Shown piece after piece: positions 29,601 through 36,264 of a DNA stretch of 64,000 nucleotides. A program made the translations under genes and the position numbers. Origin of the DNA: Candidatus Omnitrophota bacterium (GTDB lineage: Bacteria > Omnitrophota > Gorgyraeia > Zapsychrales > Zapsychraceae); assembly GCA_020429915.1 (NCBI GenBank), contig JAGQKV010000007.1, positions 26,555 to 90,554 on the forward strand, in the 5' to 3' direction. A model generated the notes under the pieces. That model was not told where the DNA came from and searched no databases. It saw nothing but the letters and a program-made list of their open reading frames with translations. The first letter of the stretch is position 1. Each line of letters begins with the position of its first letter.

Positions 29601-32600
29601 CAGGCAGCCGGGTTCGTCGAAGATGATGAATCACCCGGAACGTTTAGTGATGATTCCGCAGTACTCGTTGAACCGCCGTACCTGGTGGGGATCACCCAGT
29701 TGCAGATCGCGGACGTGACGCGCAGTATGGTCTTCGACACCTTCAGCGGCCGGCGTCTCGGATATCTCAGTGTTCTGAGAGCCCTCAATGACGCGCGCAT
29801 CATTCTCAACCGGGGTAAGCGCGTCGATCTGAAGCTGGACCTGGCCGTATCCAATCTGCGTGAGCAATCCGGCGGTGAAATCGAAGAGGCGTGGCTCCGT
29901 CGCGATCTCAATACAGCCCTGCGCAGTATCGGCGTCTCCCTCGATCAGGCAGTGTTGTCGGAGGACGGCCGCTACCCGCCGATAACGCAGGATGACTTTG
30001 TAACTTATTTTAAAAAGGCGTCATGGTGGGGGGCTGTGATTGACCGGCTCGAACAGTTCCGTTCGGACGGCTTGATCCACAGTTACGGGTTTACCGGAAG
30101 CTTCTCGCGGGGGCAGTACCGTCTCGGATCCAGCAAGGATCTGGATATCGCCCTTGTTTTGAGGGGCGAACCTTTTTACGCGAACCGTCTCGGTCCGGTG
30201 GTCGATTTTATCGATGATATTAATTCCGATCCCGGCATCCCGGTGCACATTACACTGACAGCCTTCGGACCGTCATACCGGTATTCGGTCCGCTTGGATG
30301 TGCTTGAGTTTGACCTGGTACGTCAGCCCGAGGTGGTGGAGAATTATTTGAATGCCGGACACTATCGCGGCGACCGGTTTGTGCGGATTGACGGCAACAC
30401 GGCGGATCCGCAGAGTCTGTGGCGGCTGCACTCCAAGCTCGTCGAGCTGGGGCCGCTGCCGGAGGAACGGCTGCGGGAACTCCTTGGCGTCGGTGATCAG
30501 GCCGTCCCGGCGGATGTGATGGATGCCGTCCGGCGGAAACTTCAGCGGGACGAGGCCTTCTCGGGACGCGGAAATGAGCATCTGCCGGTTTATCTGCGGG
30601 AGTTTCAGGCCCGCCTGATCCGCGGCCGTATCGCCGCAGACCGGGAAATCATCGGCCGGTTGCTCAACAACGAAGACATCCTGACGGTCACGGACCAAAC
30701 GCCGCTCTACAACGGCGCTCCGTTGACCGTCGACAATCCGGTGGCATGGGGAAATGACACGCAAATCTTTATGCAGCCCACACGCAGCATACATCTTTAT
30801 CCGGGCGATTTGCGGTTGAAGGGAAGCGGCGGAGCGTATCTGTTAAAACAATTTGCCGACACGGCCTACCCGTATAATGTGCGGGAGTTCGGCGCCCGCG
30901 CCCGGGCCATCAATTTCGGCGCCAACGAACAAAATCTGCAAAAAGAAATGACCGCGGCGTTGTCGTTCGCTTACTTAATGGAAACGTTGTGGCCGACAGA
31001 AGGTGCGCAGGCGACCAATATTCCGCTGGGCATCAAGCGGGTCAAGACGGTAAGCATGGGCGGAGAGCCGTATCCCGTCGACGTTTATTTCAGCAAATTA
31101 GCCCGTGAAGATGAAGAAGCGCGGACGACAATGGAGGAATTGCTTGTGCGGCAACTGGGCAGCCGCCGCGCTGAATATCCGGAGGATACCGCCGCGGCCT
31201 TTGTCGCCTTTATGCGTCCGGCGCAAATGCTGGATATGCAGGGTTCACCATTGCGCGTCGGTCTGATCCGCAAACTCTTGCTGGAAGATTACAGTGCCGG
31301 GCATGACTTTGATGTGGAAGTCCGTGAACGTTGGCAGCAACGGGGTCAACCGCTGGAGGAATTGCCGGCCGAGGAGATCGCGCGATTGGCCAAACAAAGG
31401 GTGGATGATATCTTCGGCGAAATTATGCTGGATTACCAACCGCTCGCGGTGGACGTTACGGAGCTGGTCGCGGAAACGGAAGGGGTTTCCCCGTTCGCGA
31501 TCCTCTATCAGGCCACGGACGCCTACCGCCGCCGGACACTGGTTTATAACGCCCGGACCGCCGAGCGCTTTTACCGGGACGTGGTGTATGATCTGGGCCG
31601 CTACCTCGGCGCGCTGTGGACCGTGGGCGGCCGAACCGACGGCGGTCCGATCGAAGAACGCAATGTCGCTATCCGGGGTAACCGGGTAGTCCTGCACGAT
31701 TGGGATGAGGGTTTTGTGCCGAACCGGGAGACCGTGGGGATCCGCATCGAGCCGTCGGCGATCCGCAATGATTTCGGCATGATGCAGATCTCGACGCTGA
31801 AAACTATTCAGCAGCTGCTCGGTGTGCATGACCGGTTTGCCGACAGTGCCCAGCGCTATTTTATGGAAGGCGTCACGGCCGGCAGCCGGCGCGCTATGGA
31901 AGAAATCCTGATGAATCCCGGACAGGATGTGCTTAACGATATCGACCGGCAGATGTTGTTGAATGACTGGCGCCGGCTGACGCTGCCCCGGGAGACCACA
32001 ACGGATATCAGCGATGTGTTTGCCGCGGAGTTCCTGCGATCTGTCCGGGAGCTGGCACAACAGGGAGAACGTGTCACGGCCGATCAGGCCGTGCTGGTCG
32101 ATCCCGCCACGGACACGCGCCTCATCAGTGAGATCGAACCGATTGAGCAGTTCGCCCGTTTTGTCGCCGACATCGAAGATTTGGACACGTTTGTCGAAGC
32201 GCCTCTGTTGGAGGCGGCCCGCACATTGTTCAAGAAAGGTATCCGCACCTTCTGGACCTCGGCCAATCGCAAGGACATCGCCGAGGGATCCCCGGCGGTC
32301 CTGATGTTCCTTTATGATGAATTGTCGCCACGCAACAAACTGGTATCGCACAGCGTGGGGCAGGTACTCGACAATATCAGCACAGTCGTGCGTATTCCGA
32401 TGGACGAGACGACGACGGTGGCTGATATTCACCGCGAGGCCATGGCCATCGTCAACCGCTTTGACGCACAGTCGATGGACCGCAGCATCGCCGAAATTAT
32501 CCGTCCGGGACGGGATGAAGCGGTTACCGTGGAGGACCAGGACAAACCGCCGATGGAGCTCCGGCGCCTGGCCGGTGTCGCGTTTATCTTCGGCACCGGA

Positions 32601-34763
32601 AATAACGCAACGGTAATCGATGCCGACGGGAACGTCCGCCTTGAGGGCGGAGCGCTCACCGAACTCGGACACAATATTCTTAAGAAAAGCCGGACCGGGG
32701 AATGGGTATTTACGGGGCGGGAAACTTTGGGTGCTAAACCCGATCAGGAATCCGGAGACGTGAGTTTCGAAGATTCCTTCAGTGGTCCCAACATCGCGCG
32801 CCGGTTCGCGCAGACAGACTGGGCGCCAGCGTTTATCAAAACACATGTTACCGCGCTGCCGGAGGGCTTCGCGACTCATACACAACTTGTTGACTTGGTT
32901 CGCAACGTGCCCGATGAGGAAAATCTTCGCAAACTCCGGGCGGCGGGTATTGATGTTATTCTGCGGACGATTACAGCCGCGGTATCCGACGGTGACGCGC
33001 AGGCGATAAGCTTTGTCAATCGCTTGGGCCGTGAGATCGGTATGGCCTTGGCAGCTTGGTTGAAGCATTATGCCGCGGAAAATTGGACGCAGAATATCGT
33101 TTTGGTCAGCGGAGTCGGCGAGCACTTTGCCCGTATTGAAGGAGAGACGGACGATACCAATGTTTTTATCGGAGGTATTCGAGCGGGTGTGGCGCTGGGG
33201 CTTTCGGAAGCCGCGAAGACGGAGGGTCTACGTCATCTCGACGAAGCACGGATCCAAAGTATCGCCCGCGGCATCCGGCGTTCCACGATGGGATGGGAAC
33301 GCGAGTTGTTAGCGGCCCGTTTCACCGAGGAAGAACGGTCACAACTGGACAAAACCGATGCCACACCGCAAGATGCCCTGGCCGTGGGAATCAGCCTTGG
33401 CGGGACCAAGATCGGCGCGGGGCTGATTTCGATAGACGGCAACATACTCGCGCGGGATGAAATTCGATGGCGGCAGCGCTATCACGAATCTTCCGCAGGT
33501 ATTGTCGAAGGAATCGTTGACAGGATTGCGAATTTGCTTACAGCAGATACCGTGCGGAACTTGAGAAAAGTCGGCATCGCTTTTGCCGGACCCGTGGACC
33601 GGGACGCTGGCGTCGTGGGAACGCCTTTTAAAGCGCCCAACCTGCCTTTCGACAATTATCCGCTGAGACAGGCTATTCGCGAAAGGCTCGCACAGAAGCT
33701 GTCGGCCGAGTTCGGCAGCCGAGTTCCAGATCTCATTATCGACATCTACAATGACAATGTGGCGGCGGCTATTGGAGAGCAAAGTAGATCAGGTCGTTTG
33801 AATGCCGGAGCCCGCGACGAGGCCATGCCGGCTTCGGTCCCGGAACAGGCGCGCGTTTTTGACACGGTGGATGACGTCGCCTCGAACTTTCCGTACGCGG
33901 ATGTGATCAATCTGCCGGCATTGGCCAAGAGCGGTGTGGTCCTGACCAGTCACGTCGACCGCGTGCCGGCGCAGACATCGATCGAGAACTATGTTCTGAA
34001 GGCGCGTCACGCAATGAAAATTTATGAAGGCGGTACGTATCGCGGAGTCGTACCGTTGTGGGAATACAATAAGCCCGGACAGCTGGTGAATATTCCGTTG
34101 GAAAGATTCACCGATGCCCGCTGGGTGTTGCCGCTGCACGCGCAGTACCGTCCCAAACTGACGGAAAATCAGGGCCTGGTGCGCACGCTGTTGTGGCTGT
34201 ATCTGGTATCCCGTCCCGAATTGCAGGGTGAGAAGATCGTCGCCATCGGCGCGGCCGAACCGTTCCGCCGCACGCTGGATGAGATGCGGGCGGTCTTCGG
34301 TGATTACCGGACCTTCACCGAGGATGATTTCGGTTTCCGGCTCAGCCAGCCGGCGTATGAATTTATCGTGCCGGTCCTGACCGCGGAACAACAGGCCGCG
34401 GTGGAGGCCTACCTCGAAAAATTCATGCCGATTACCGACGATGCGGCTGACGGAGACGGGGCCGTCCTCAGCACCGATAAAAAGGGGGGGATCGACTTCA
34501 ATCCGGCCAATATGAATTTGTCGGTGGAAGGAGACGATATCCCGCTGAATGTATCTCCAGCCCTCTCGACACCGCTCGGACCGATTGAGGGCATCCGGCC
34601 GGTGATTATTCAGATCGTTCCCGTCACCAACCTGCCGCTGTTGCTCGGTCTGACCGACAAACCCGCCGAAGACATGCCTGTTTCCGGCGCGGATCTTCTC
34701 GCACGTGATCCTGCTGACCGGCGCACGTTGACGATCGCCGCCCTGGACGTCGTCGTCCGTTAA
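20685..34763 (+). CDS. Giant exported multidomain protein (4692 residues)
   Basis: One uninterrupted frame. The N-terminus (1-37, KRFVPLRRF then a hydrophobic stretch, ending PPATAQ) is a signal peptide; V-F-A-C27 could alternatively be a lipobox. I see no cysteine after residue 27. Modules recognised by motif: a head region (about 45-355, DFIIDGGQTGLTGEG); GHKL-like fold 1 (N476, D514); HExxH (H1159-E-V-Q-H1163); a HIT-type phosphorylase-like domain with NHLHLHG (1348-1354), resembling GDP-hexose phosphorylases; 2H phosphoesterase motifs HIS (1610) and HVT (1711); GHKL-like fold 2 (N1869, D1903); a protein-kinase-like domain (K2031, D2126, N2131, D2143); an RpoA-CTD-like HhH (about 2266-2325); two G-x-LH motifs (about 2404, 2626); a nucleotidyltransferase (GS 3138, D3152/D3154); a ROK kinase with its C-half (3962-4185) before its N-half (4233-4366); and a tail with GGIDFN (4601-4606). 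D-x-A-V-L linkers occur at 1981, 2250, 2990, 3087, 3800 and 4591. The overall function is unknown; surface or periplasmic location is inferred from the signal peptide. Confidence 0.85.
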   Translation: MFQIFANKRFVPLRRFCCAVLGAVFACGSLTPPATAQTVPAVILPPVGSMVQTTAAYLPVTMLGLTVRPEDPLQLDFIIDGGQTGLTGEGLRPESAKLINYFLTALTLPEDQLWVNLSPYEKDRIIPDTLSRTEMGRDMLAQDYLLKQLTASLMYPEDELGRRFWDRIIQESYQRYGTTDLPASTFNKIWIIPEYANVYKRDGSVFVVDSHLSVMLEEDYLAAAGHSGETPGDADVLDEATKELIREIMIPAIEREINTGENFAQLRQIFNSMILAVWYKKNLKESLLGQVYADRQLVKGVDHVDPGLKQEIYDRYLAAFRKGVFDYVREDLDPVSHEPVPRKYFSGGVAAIDQAQIAEVDGALPETFAANLHDTFTVRVNLTTIGGDPDAAELAEERDWSQPHITASRDRIESLLAFEASLNRFYPTPLTGGWLESESDVIVTRIMRLLETRKPRVITSDTRKFVEALVTHLLVNSMDGYLQRTDGLGNRADEFEFTFDSQVDGETLVLRFTDNGTAPAQAEDTAAKQQAMRQQRPRFGGRGQARSYHLPFLLRQLGRQVPVSLQERADGQPGTVTELRVSLTDSAILIDGGDIPAFKDSEEVLADMLADGNLPLNVKLWHALEFLDRVRHWVSEGNFVDSDTLDIYRRALTLVEPPRQYDDRNLLRAESRGGLLHDLYLRQLEVLAEMADSTQRLLLMEPEIMLEDLETRILRAHPRVGMLTGTQYVSVKTKLMKLLSDQNRVQHIYDRIATKYPMREYERTARTVQLWEKLVPGDRDLVDYLIVLDKDTMPSGVDGMALIPEARTLVVSEEAFMDAGRRRGDIEVEHVLTEKQILAVTDAITARRSINFSQARAGLDGLRERVAPIFTELFGEGSPVPRFAYLRPSPTALVVEMDNDSLLALRESSTREITEKVAAADIDREIDLREEDDARFRQLRELLQRYPEYIAINFHDELIAYLTGGVLRTTNVDGLLEYYRRNYQNALYTLIDATIADQNLRDALLQEARTVLSPLNPRWSKIEAAIRGNKALIDRLVDKKASLIIRNVTGGEVNLDESMDEVQRMLLEHRAYREASHELRAVLQFIPPGKMHRLSALEERLDDDIRVRRSTPTLTESIIGNGTGTLTPGIATVRGFARTKNDLPLIVQGMGQSVWVREHEVQHVINSGFTLYTSAGLKTPGSFNALWRRALRGKAVADEALTVTDVLREYLPEGRVPERTNVGRFQIVHAPWRTSPDKPDNFFEHVVMPFDERQFFFGAPAQPDTVDWRFDEDTVFWEGQINGTGLTFIEQRWPYALNHFLIVPQRGEHRPQVLNEQDVRLMMDIARSEPLPGFRLAFNSLKAGASINHLHLHGLTVPGDTALEQAGLTTVARVKDVIVSRVDGYGAKGLFFTGETVTATAAAAFDYIHDLQQADIAHAVIATPRGMYVMPVHGNVITSYGMTWSFYELMGYIVNADAGRDLSWVREEHILQEMRRVALTDKEFRATYQVRWGEEDIAPADVAMTAAEHDEQRANVARIYAGMADNFNVTTGQPMFRDSERVAAMAGMFPVGPDGERRPVETDIYSVALMQLPQAMRDWLRDVLVADWLQIFTETDEDIDHFIPERDTYHISVSVVQDLAARPDEAVGVLGRPDEGLTEDQRRRITENLRRIIASQDQVTLAPVGARLGPDGTLIFVFEYDPVLYEIRAEAVDAVRAQNAAFTGRPKPMVHVTLSRTLNNPTVTPGMAEKIARFRDRYASVKAADMGLEGPVAVSELEFSHEKRWMHTEIGASEVMPLGGSDQAELAQFHPFDLLGLIDLDGQRLKAAVEAQEDVNAYDAPLDEELARLGFTREMIIEEIVSKLEQRRTLDRWAATDALEHILREVLENAVDAFMQRADFDDEFMFGFDVRSHPRGTVIRFLDNGTPLFVAETSEEKRAQKKVFHNRYGGKHAGMTIIRHQVTANIDKNAEVQLIDLNARFPGAERKLEFFTMLEILLPDDGAVLAEAPVKSEPGQLTLMFPVLRRLKIKEFDKGSQTRVFSTEAWDYVLKVLPAEPNGVFVIDNYERFRPYLGGLVPAYQIVRLLDTFGLYLEEAVVMEKISGPNLFDDIRAAYEAGDMTAVDRVLGEFTTLLQEIYDRGLLMPDVKLVNFKKHEGHYQLLDAGIVLDPAQFRDGRGDIETVGEFFMQRHMENLRVLGAVGGYELISRYRDAMAAIGLADGEGFLKKVGEIPEKMTPAPMPDIAAGIVRSLHALADVPAEVTETAGAEDSAVLSETGRAGLSDETPLEDLGFSRHSERVLRDHGLTTLGVIKEQHRSGVLNDIPGMKSPLSKVRIEIDGLMLDLISGTEPSLPAVAEDFAAEAADEVVRNEIEADPALTRDEKDQALLTWQSAVDMLRHYRNRAVLSLPPKFTKPGQRGIVMLGHLHGLPYESQEWLDGLRYLDEARNGTDPQKWQRHVTRWEEYLNRALDVQYAGLLQVIEQDYERVKTILTEMTDIRLAGVEYSVKEFRDLMPEAEQMAVFLPQLLRRLNFQSPEKRAQQLMLFTYGPLVYAKVTGQAFMRDVELVPIDNHFLKTSVMGDVRKIDAALERARFSLSPDAKRSYQADAQAIIDRRYRKLRLDRDQHFALQVLKHTRKGQAMLVSLGNLHIDGVDAILKGRRVMPRAVIDMEEWDDKAPELFARPVRTAVDGAVFGTIPTLGGNDALDLDAFVLAVSETYQDHLRGAWNGSLRFYIPLSETRRDIDDFLVTDPRDGRQWVYLAAQTGSEAGKSEAYLLRVKEATPTKIRFDEIMLQRATGFIPVQTVIDQGLALPGSAEVIIKQAERYMRNMRPVMLALLSQGIAKPKLVLGAARNKFDDDMVFLAVPIVDPAIPPSTFEGMYVGMRDNERVYIPMHAAGDRGPHVLVRLPRLIKMTKRDLEGLAGIMAAQTFIGRRLGADKIGPALAGAGVSLGGDEVELDTDRVVDNILALDSDRTDKAWLRQDLREALQAAGFVEDDESPGTFSDDSAVLVEPPYLVGITQLQIADVTRSMVFDTFSGRRLGYLSVLRALNDARIILNRGKRVDLKLDLAVSNLREQSGGEIEEAWLRRDLNTALRSIGVSLDQAVLSEDGRYPPITQDDFVTYFKKASWWGAVIDRLEQFRSDGLIHSYGFTGSFSRGQYRLGSSKDLDIALVLRGEPFYANRLGPVVDFIDDINSDPGIPVHITLTAFGPSYRYSVRLDVLEFDLVRQPEVVENYLNAGHYRGDRFVRIDGNTADPQSLWRLHSKLVELGPLPEERLRELLGVGDQAVPADVMDAVRRKLQRDEAFSGRGNEHLPVYLREFQARLIRGRIAADREIIGRLLNNEDILTVTDQTPLYNGAPLTVDNPVAWGNDTQIFMQPTRSIHLYPGDLRLKGSGGAYLLKQFADTAYPYNVREFGARARAINFGANEQNLQKEMTAALSFAYLMETLWPTEGAQATNIPLGIKRVKTVSMGGEPYPVDVYFSKLAREDEEARTTMEELLVRQLGSRRAEYPEDTAAAFVAFMRPAQMLDMQGSPLRVGLIRKLLLEDYSAGHDFDVEVRERWQQRGQPLEELPAEEIARLAKQRVDDIFGEIMLDYQPLAVDVTELVAETEGVSPFAILYQATDAYRRRTLVYNARTAERFYRDVVYDLGRYLGALWTVGGRTDGGPIEERNVAIRGNRVVLHDWDEGFVPNRETVGIRIEPSAIRNDFGMMQISTLKTIQQLLGVHDRFADSAQRYFMEGVTAGSRRAMEEILMNPGQDVLNDIDRQMLLNDWRRLTLPRETTTDISDVFAAEFLRSVRELAQQGERVTADQAVLVDPATDTRLISEIEPIEQFARFVADIEDLDTFVEAPLLEAARTLFKKGIRTFWTSANRKDIAEGSPAVLMFLYDELSPRNKLVSHSVGQVLDNISTVVRIPMDETTTVADIHREAMAIVNRFDAQSMDRSIAEIIRPGRDEAVTVEDQDKPPMELRRLAGVAFIFGTGNNATVIDADGNVRLEGGALTELGHNILKKSRTGEWVFTGRETLGAKPDQESGDVSFEDSFSGPNIARRFAQTDWAPAFIKTHVTALPEGFATHTQLVDLVRNVPDEENLRKLRAAGIDVILRTITAAVSDGDAQAISFVNRLGREIGMALAAWLKHYAAENWTQNIVLVSGVGEHFARIEGETDDTNVFIGGIRAGVALGLSEAAKTEGLRHLDEARIQSIARGIRRSTMGWERELLAARFTEEERSQLDKTDATPQDALAVGISLGGTKIGAGLISIDGNILARDEIRWRQRYHESSAGIVEGIVDRIANLLTADTVRNLRKVGIAFAGPVDRDAGVVGTPFKAPNLPFDNYPLRQAIRERLAQKLSAEFGSRVPDLIIDIYNDNVAAAIGEQSRSGRLNAGARDEAMPASVPEQARVFDTVDDVASNFPYADVINLPALAKSGVVLTSHVDRVPAQTSIENYVLKARHAMKIYEGGTYRGVVPLWEYNKPGQLVNIPLERFTDARWVLPLHAQYRPKLTENQGLVRTLLWLYLVSRPELQGEKIVAIGAAEPFRRTLDEMRAVFGDYRTFTEDDFGFRLSQPAYEFIVPVLTAEQQAAVEAYLEKFMPITDDAADGDGAVLSTDKKGGIDFNPANMNLSVEGDDIPLNVSPALSTPLGPIEGIRPVIIQIVPVTNLPLLLGLTDKPAEDMPVSGADLLARDPADRRTLTIAALDVVVR

Positions 34764-34801
34764 CCGCCATCATCCGCAGTATTGGCGCGCCGTGCGCGGT
34801 G

Positions 34802-34810
34802 TGTTAAAAT
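34802..34810 (+). promoter_or_regulatory. Extended -10 promoter of the F420-reductase-like gene
   Basis: TGT-TAAAAT about 60 nt upstream of the ATG at 34869, with no obvious -35. Same TGn-TA-rich layout as at 47911 and 59711. Confidence 0.45.
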
Positions 34811-34868
34811 ACGGCGCCTTTGCGGACCTTCCGCGAAAACCCATATCAATCATAGAAAGGGAAGCGCC

Positions 34869-35501
34869 ATGAAGATCGCAGTCATCGGGACCGGCAACGT
34901 CGGGTCCATCCTCGGAACACGTCTGGCCCATCAGGGGCATGAGGTCATCTTCGGATCACGCGACCCGCGGGCCGCCAAGGTGGTGTCCGTGGTGCAGTCC
35001 GCCGGCCCGAATGCGCGGGCGGACACGAATGCCGCCGCCGCGAATGCCGCCGAGGTCATCATCCTGACCGTGCCGTACTTCGGCGCGGAAGAAACGATCA
35101 AGGGCCTAGGTCCCTTAAAAGGCAAGGTCCTGATCGACACCACCAACGCGTTATTGCCGGACTTGTCGGGTTTGTCGCTACGTGCCGGGGAATCCGCCGG
35201 TGAGAATATCGCCGGATGGGCGGCCGGGGCACACGTGGTGAAGGCCTTCAACACCGTCGGGACCCGAGTCATGGAGGACCCGGAATACGGAGATGACCGG
35301 GCGCTTCTCTTAATATGCGGCGACAGCGCCGGGGCCAAGGCCACCACCGCGGATTTGGCCGATGAGCTGGGTTTTAACGCGGTCGATGCCGGGCCGCTGA
35401 CCATGGCGCGTCATCTGGAATCACTGGCCATGCTGTGGATCCAACTGGCTTTTGTACAGGGAATGGGAACTGACTTCGCGTTGAAGATCCTTAATCGTTA
35501 G
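34869..35501 (+). CDS. NADPH-dependent F420 reductase-like Rossmann protein
   Basis: A 210-residue protein from the ATG at 34869 (GAAAGGGAAG upstream). The Rossmann motif GTGNVGSILGTRLAHQGHEVIFGSRDP at residues 7-33 has the SRDP pattern of NADP-binding members of the F420-NADP oxidoreductase family. VLIDTTNALLPD and the KAFNT motif with a following DP support that family. No F420 biosynthesis gene is in the window, so it may instead reduce a flavin, metal or other acceptor, as many non-actinobacterial homologues are thought to do. Confidence 0.8.
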   Translation: MKIAVIGTGNVGSILGTRLAHQGHEVIFGSRDPRAAKVVSVVQSAGPNARADTNAAAANAAEVIILTVPYFGAEETIKGLGPLKGKVLIDTTNALLPDLSGLSLRAGESAGENIAGWAAGAHVVKAFNTVGTRVMEDPEYGDDRALLLICGDSAGAKATTADLADELGFNAVDAGPLTMARHLESLAMLWIQLAFVQGMGTDFALKILNR

Positions 35502-35519
35502 TCCCGCCACCTGGTTTTT

Positions 35520-36128
35520 ATGGACAATATTCAAATCAATCAATGGCGGCGGCTTGAGTATCATGACCCGGAACGGGTGCTGCGGCATCTCGACGATATT
35601 CAGATCGCGATCGCCGACAGTCCGATCGACGATAAGGTTAAGAATCTGCGCACCAATACGCTCAAGGCCCATAAGGAAGGGCGGGAAGCGGCGCTGTTTT
35701 GTCACGGTCTGGGTAAGGCCGTGCTGAACCGCAAGGTCTATTTCAGCCTTCACGAAAAAGATGATTACGATTTTATCGCTTGTTGGCAGGACCAGGCGGC
35801 ACTGGTCTTTACGCCGGTCCAGTTAAAGGAAGTCGTCCCCCTGCAGATCAATCCGGAGACGACATTGATGGATGAAATCGCCAAGCTCGCCAAATACGCG
35901 GACTCGCAAAACTTGGTTGTGGCGGTTTATCTCAACCGGACCGGCCGGCTGAACGTCAAAGAAATTATCGTTCCGGATCTTAATATCGCGGAGTTATGGT
36001 TTTTCGGGGCCGTGAGCGAGGACCGGTCGCGGTGGTTTTTGATGGGCGATTTGCTTGGCGAGAATCACTATTATGAATTCGATTACCCCAACGGGGAAGA
36101 GCAGCGGTTAGCGGATAGCGGTGAGTGA
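35520..36128 (+). CDS. Conserved-looking cytosolic protein of unknown function
   Basis: A 202-residue acidic protein with no signal peptide or membrane helix, starting 18 bp after the F420-reductase-like gene but without a clear ribosome binding site. I do not recognise a domain; predicted alpha/beta content with segments such as DYDFIACWQDQAALVFTPVQ and LVVAVYLNRTGRLN looks like a globular nuclease- or restriction-like fold, but no catalytic motif stands out. The last eight codons (RLADSGE and stop) are written by a 7-bp tandem repeat that continues past the stop, so the C-terminus may have been altered by repeat insertion. Confidence 0.55.
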   Translation: MDNIQINQWRRLEYHDPERVLRHLDDIQIAIADSPIDDKVKNLRTNTLKAHKEGREAALFCHGLGKAVLNRKVYFSLHEKDDYDFIACWQDQAALVFTPVQLKEVVPLQINPETTLMDEIAKLAKYADSQNLVVAVYLNRTGRLNVKEIIVPDLNIAELWFFGAVSEDRSRWFLMGDLLGENHYYEFDYPNGEEQRLADSGE

Positions 36129-36152
36129 AGAGAAAGGGGATAGTGGTTAGGA
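36104..36152. repeat. Heptamer repeat array (half site), locus F
   Basis: Units GCGGTTA, GCGGATA, GCGGTGA, GTGAAGA run from 36104 to 36131 across the stop codon at 36126-36128 and degenerate into GAAAGGG, GATAGTG, GTTAGGA. No clear right arm is present. A fragment of the REP-like element (AATTGGGGTC... at 36226-36251) lies downstream, just ahead of the pirin gene. Confidence 0.5.
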
Positions 36153-36264
36153 AATCGATAGGAGCATAGGCTATGAGGAAGAACTTGGGAAAAGATCCAT
36201 GGAGTCATCAAGTCACCAACAATTGTAATTGGGGTCCCCCTATTGTTTAATTAGGAGAATCGAT

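Noticed and set aside
26772-33125. Long minus-strand open frames (524 and 626 codons) opposite the giant gene
   Set aside because: They run antisense to continuous coding with recognisable domains and have no ribosome binding site or motif; GC-rich codon bias explains them.
34869-35501. Genuine coenzyme F420 metabolism
   Set aside because: Only the Rossmann family is supported; no F420 biosynthesis gene is present, so the cofactor cannot be claimed.
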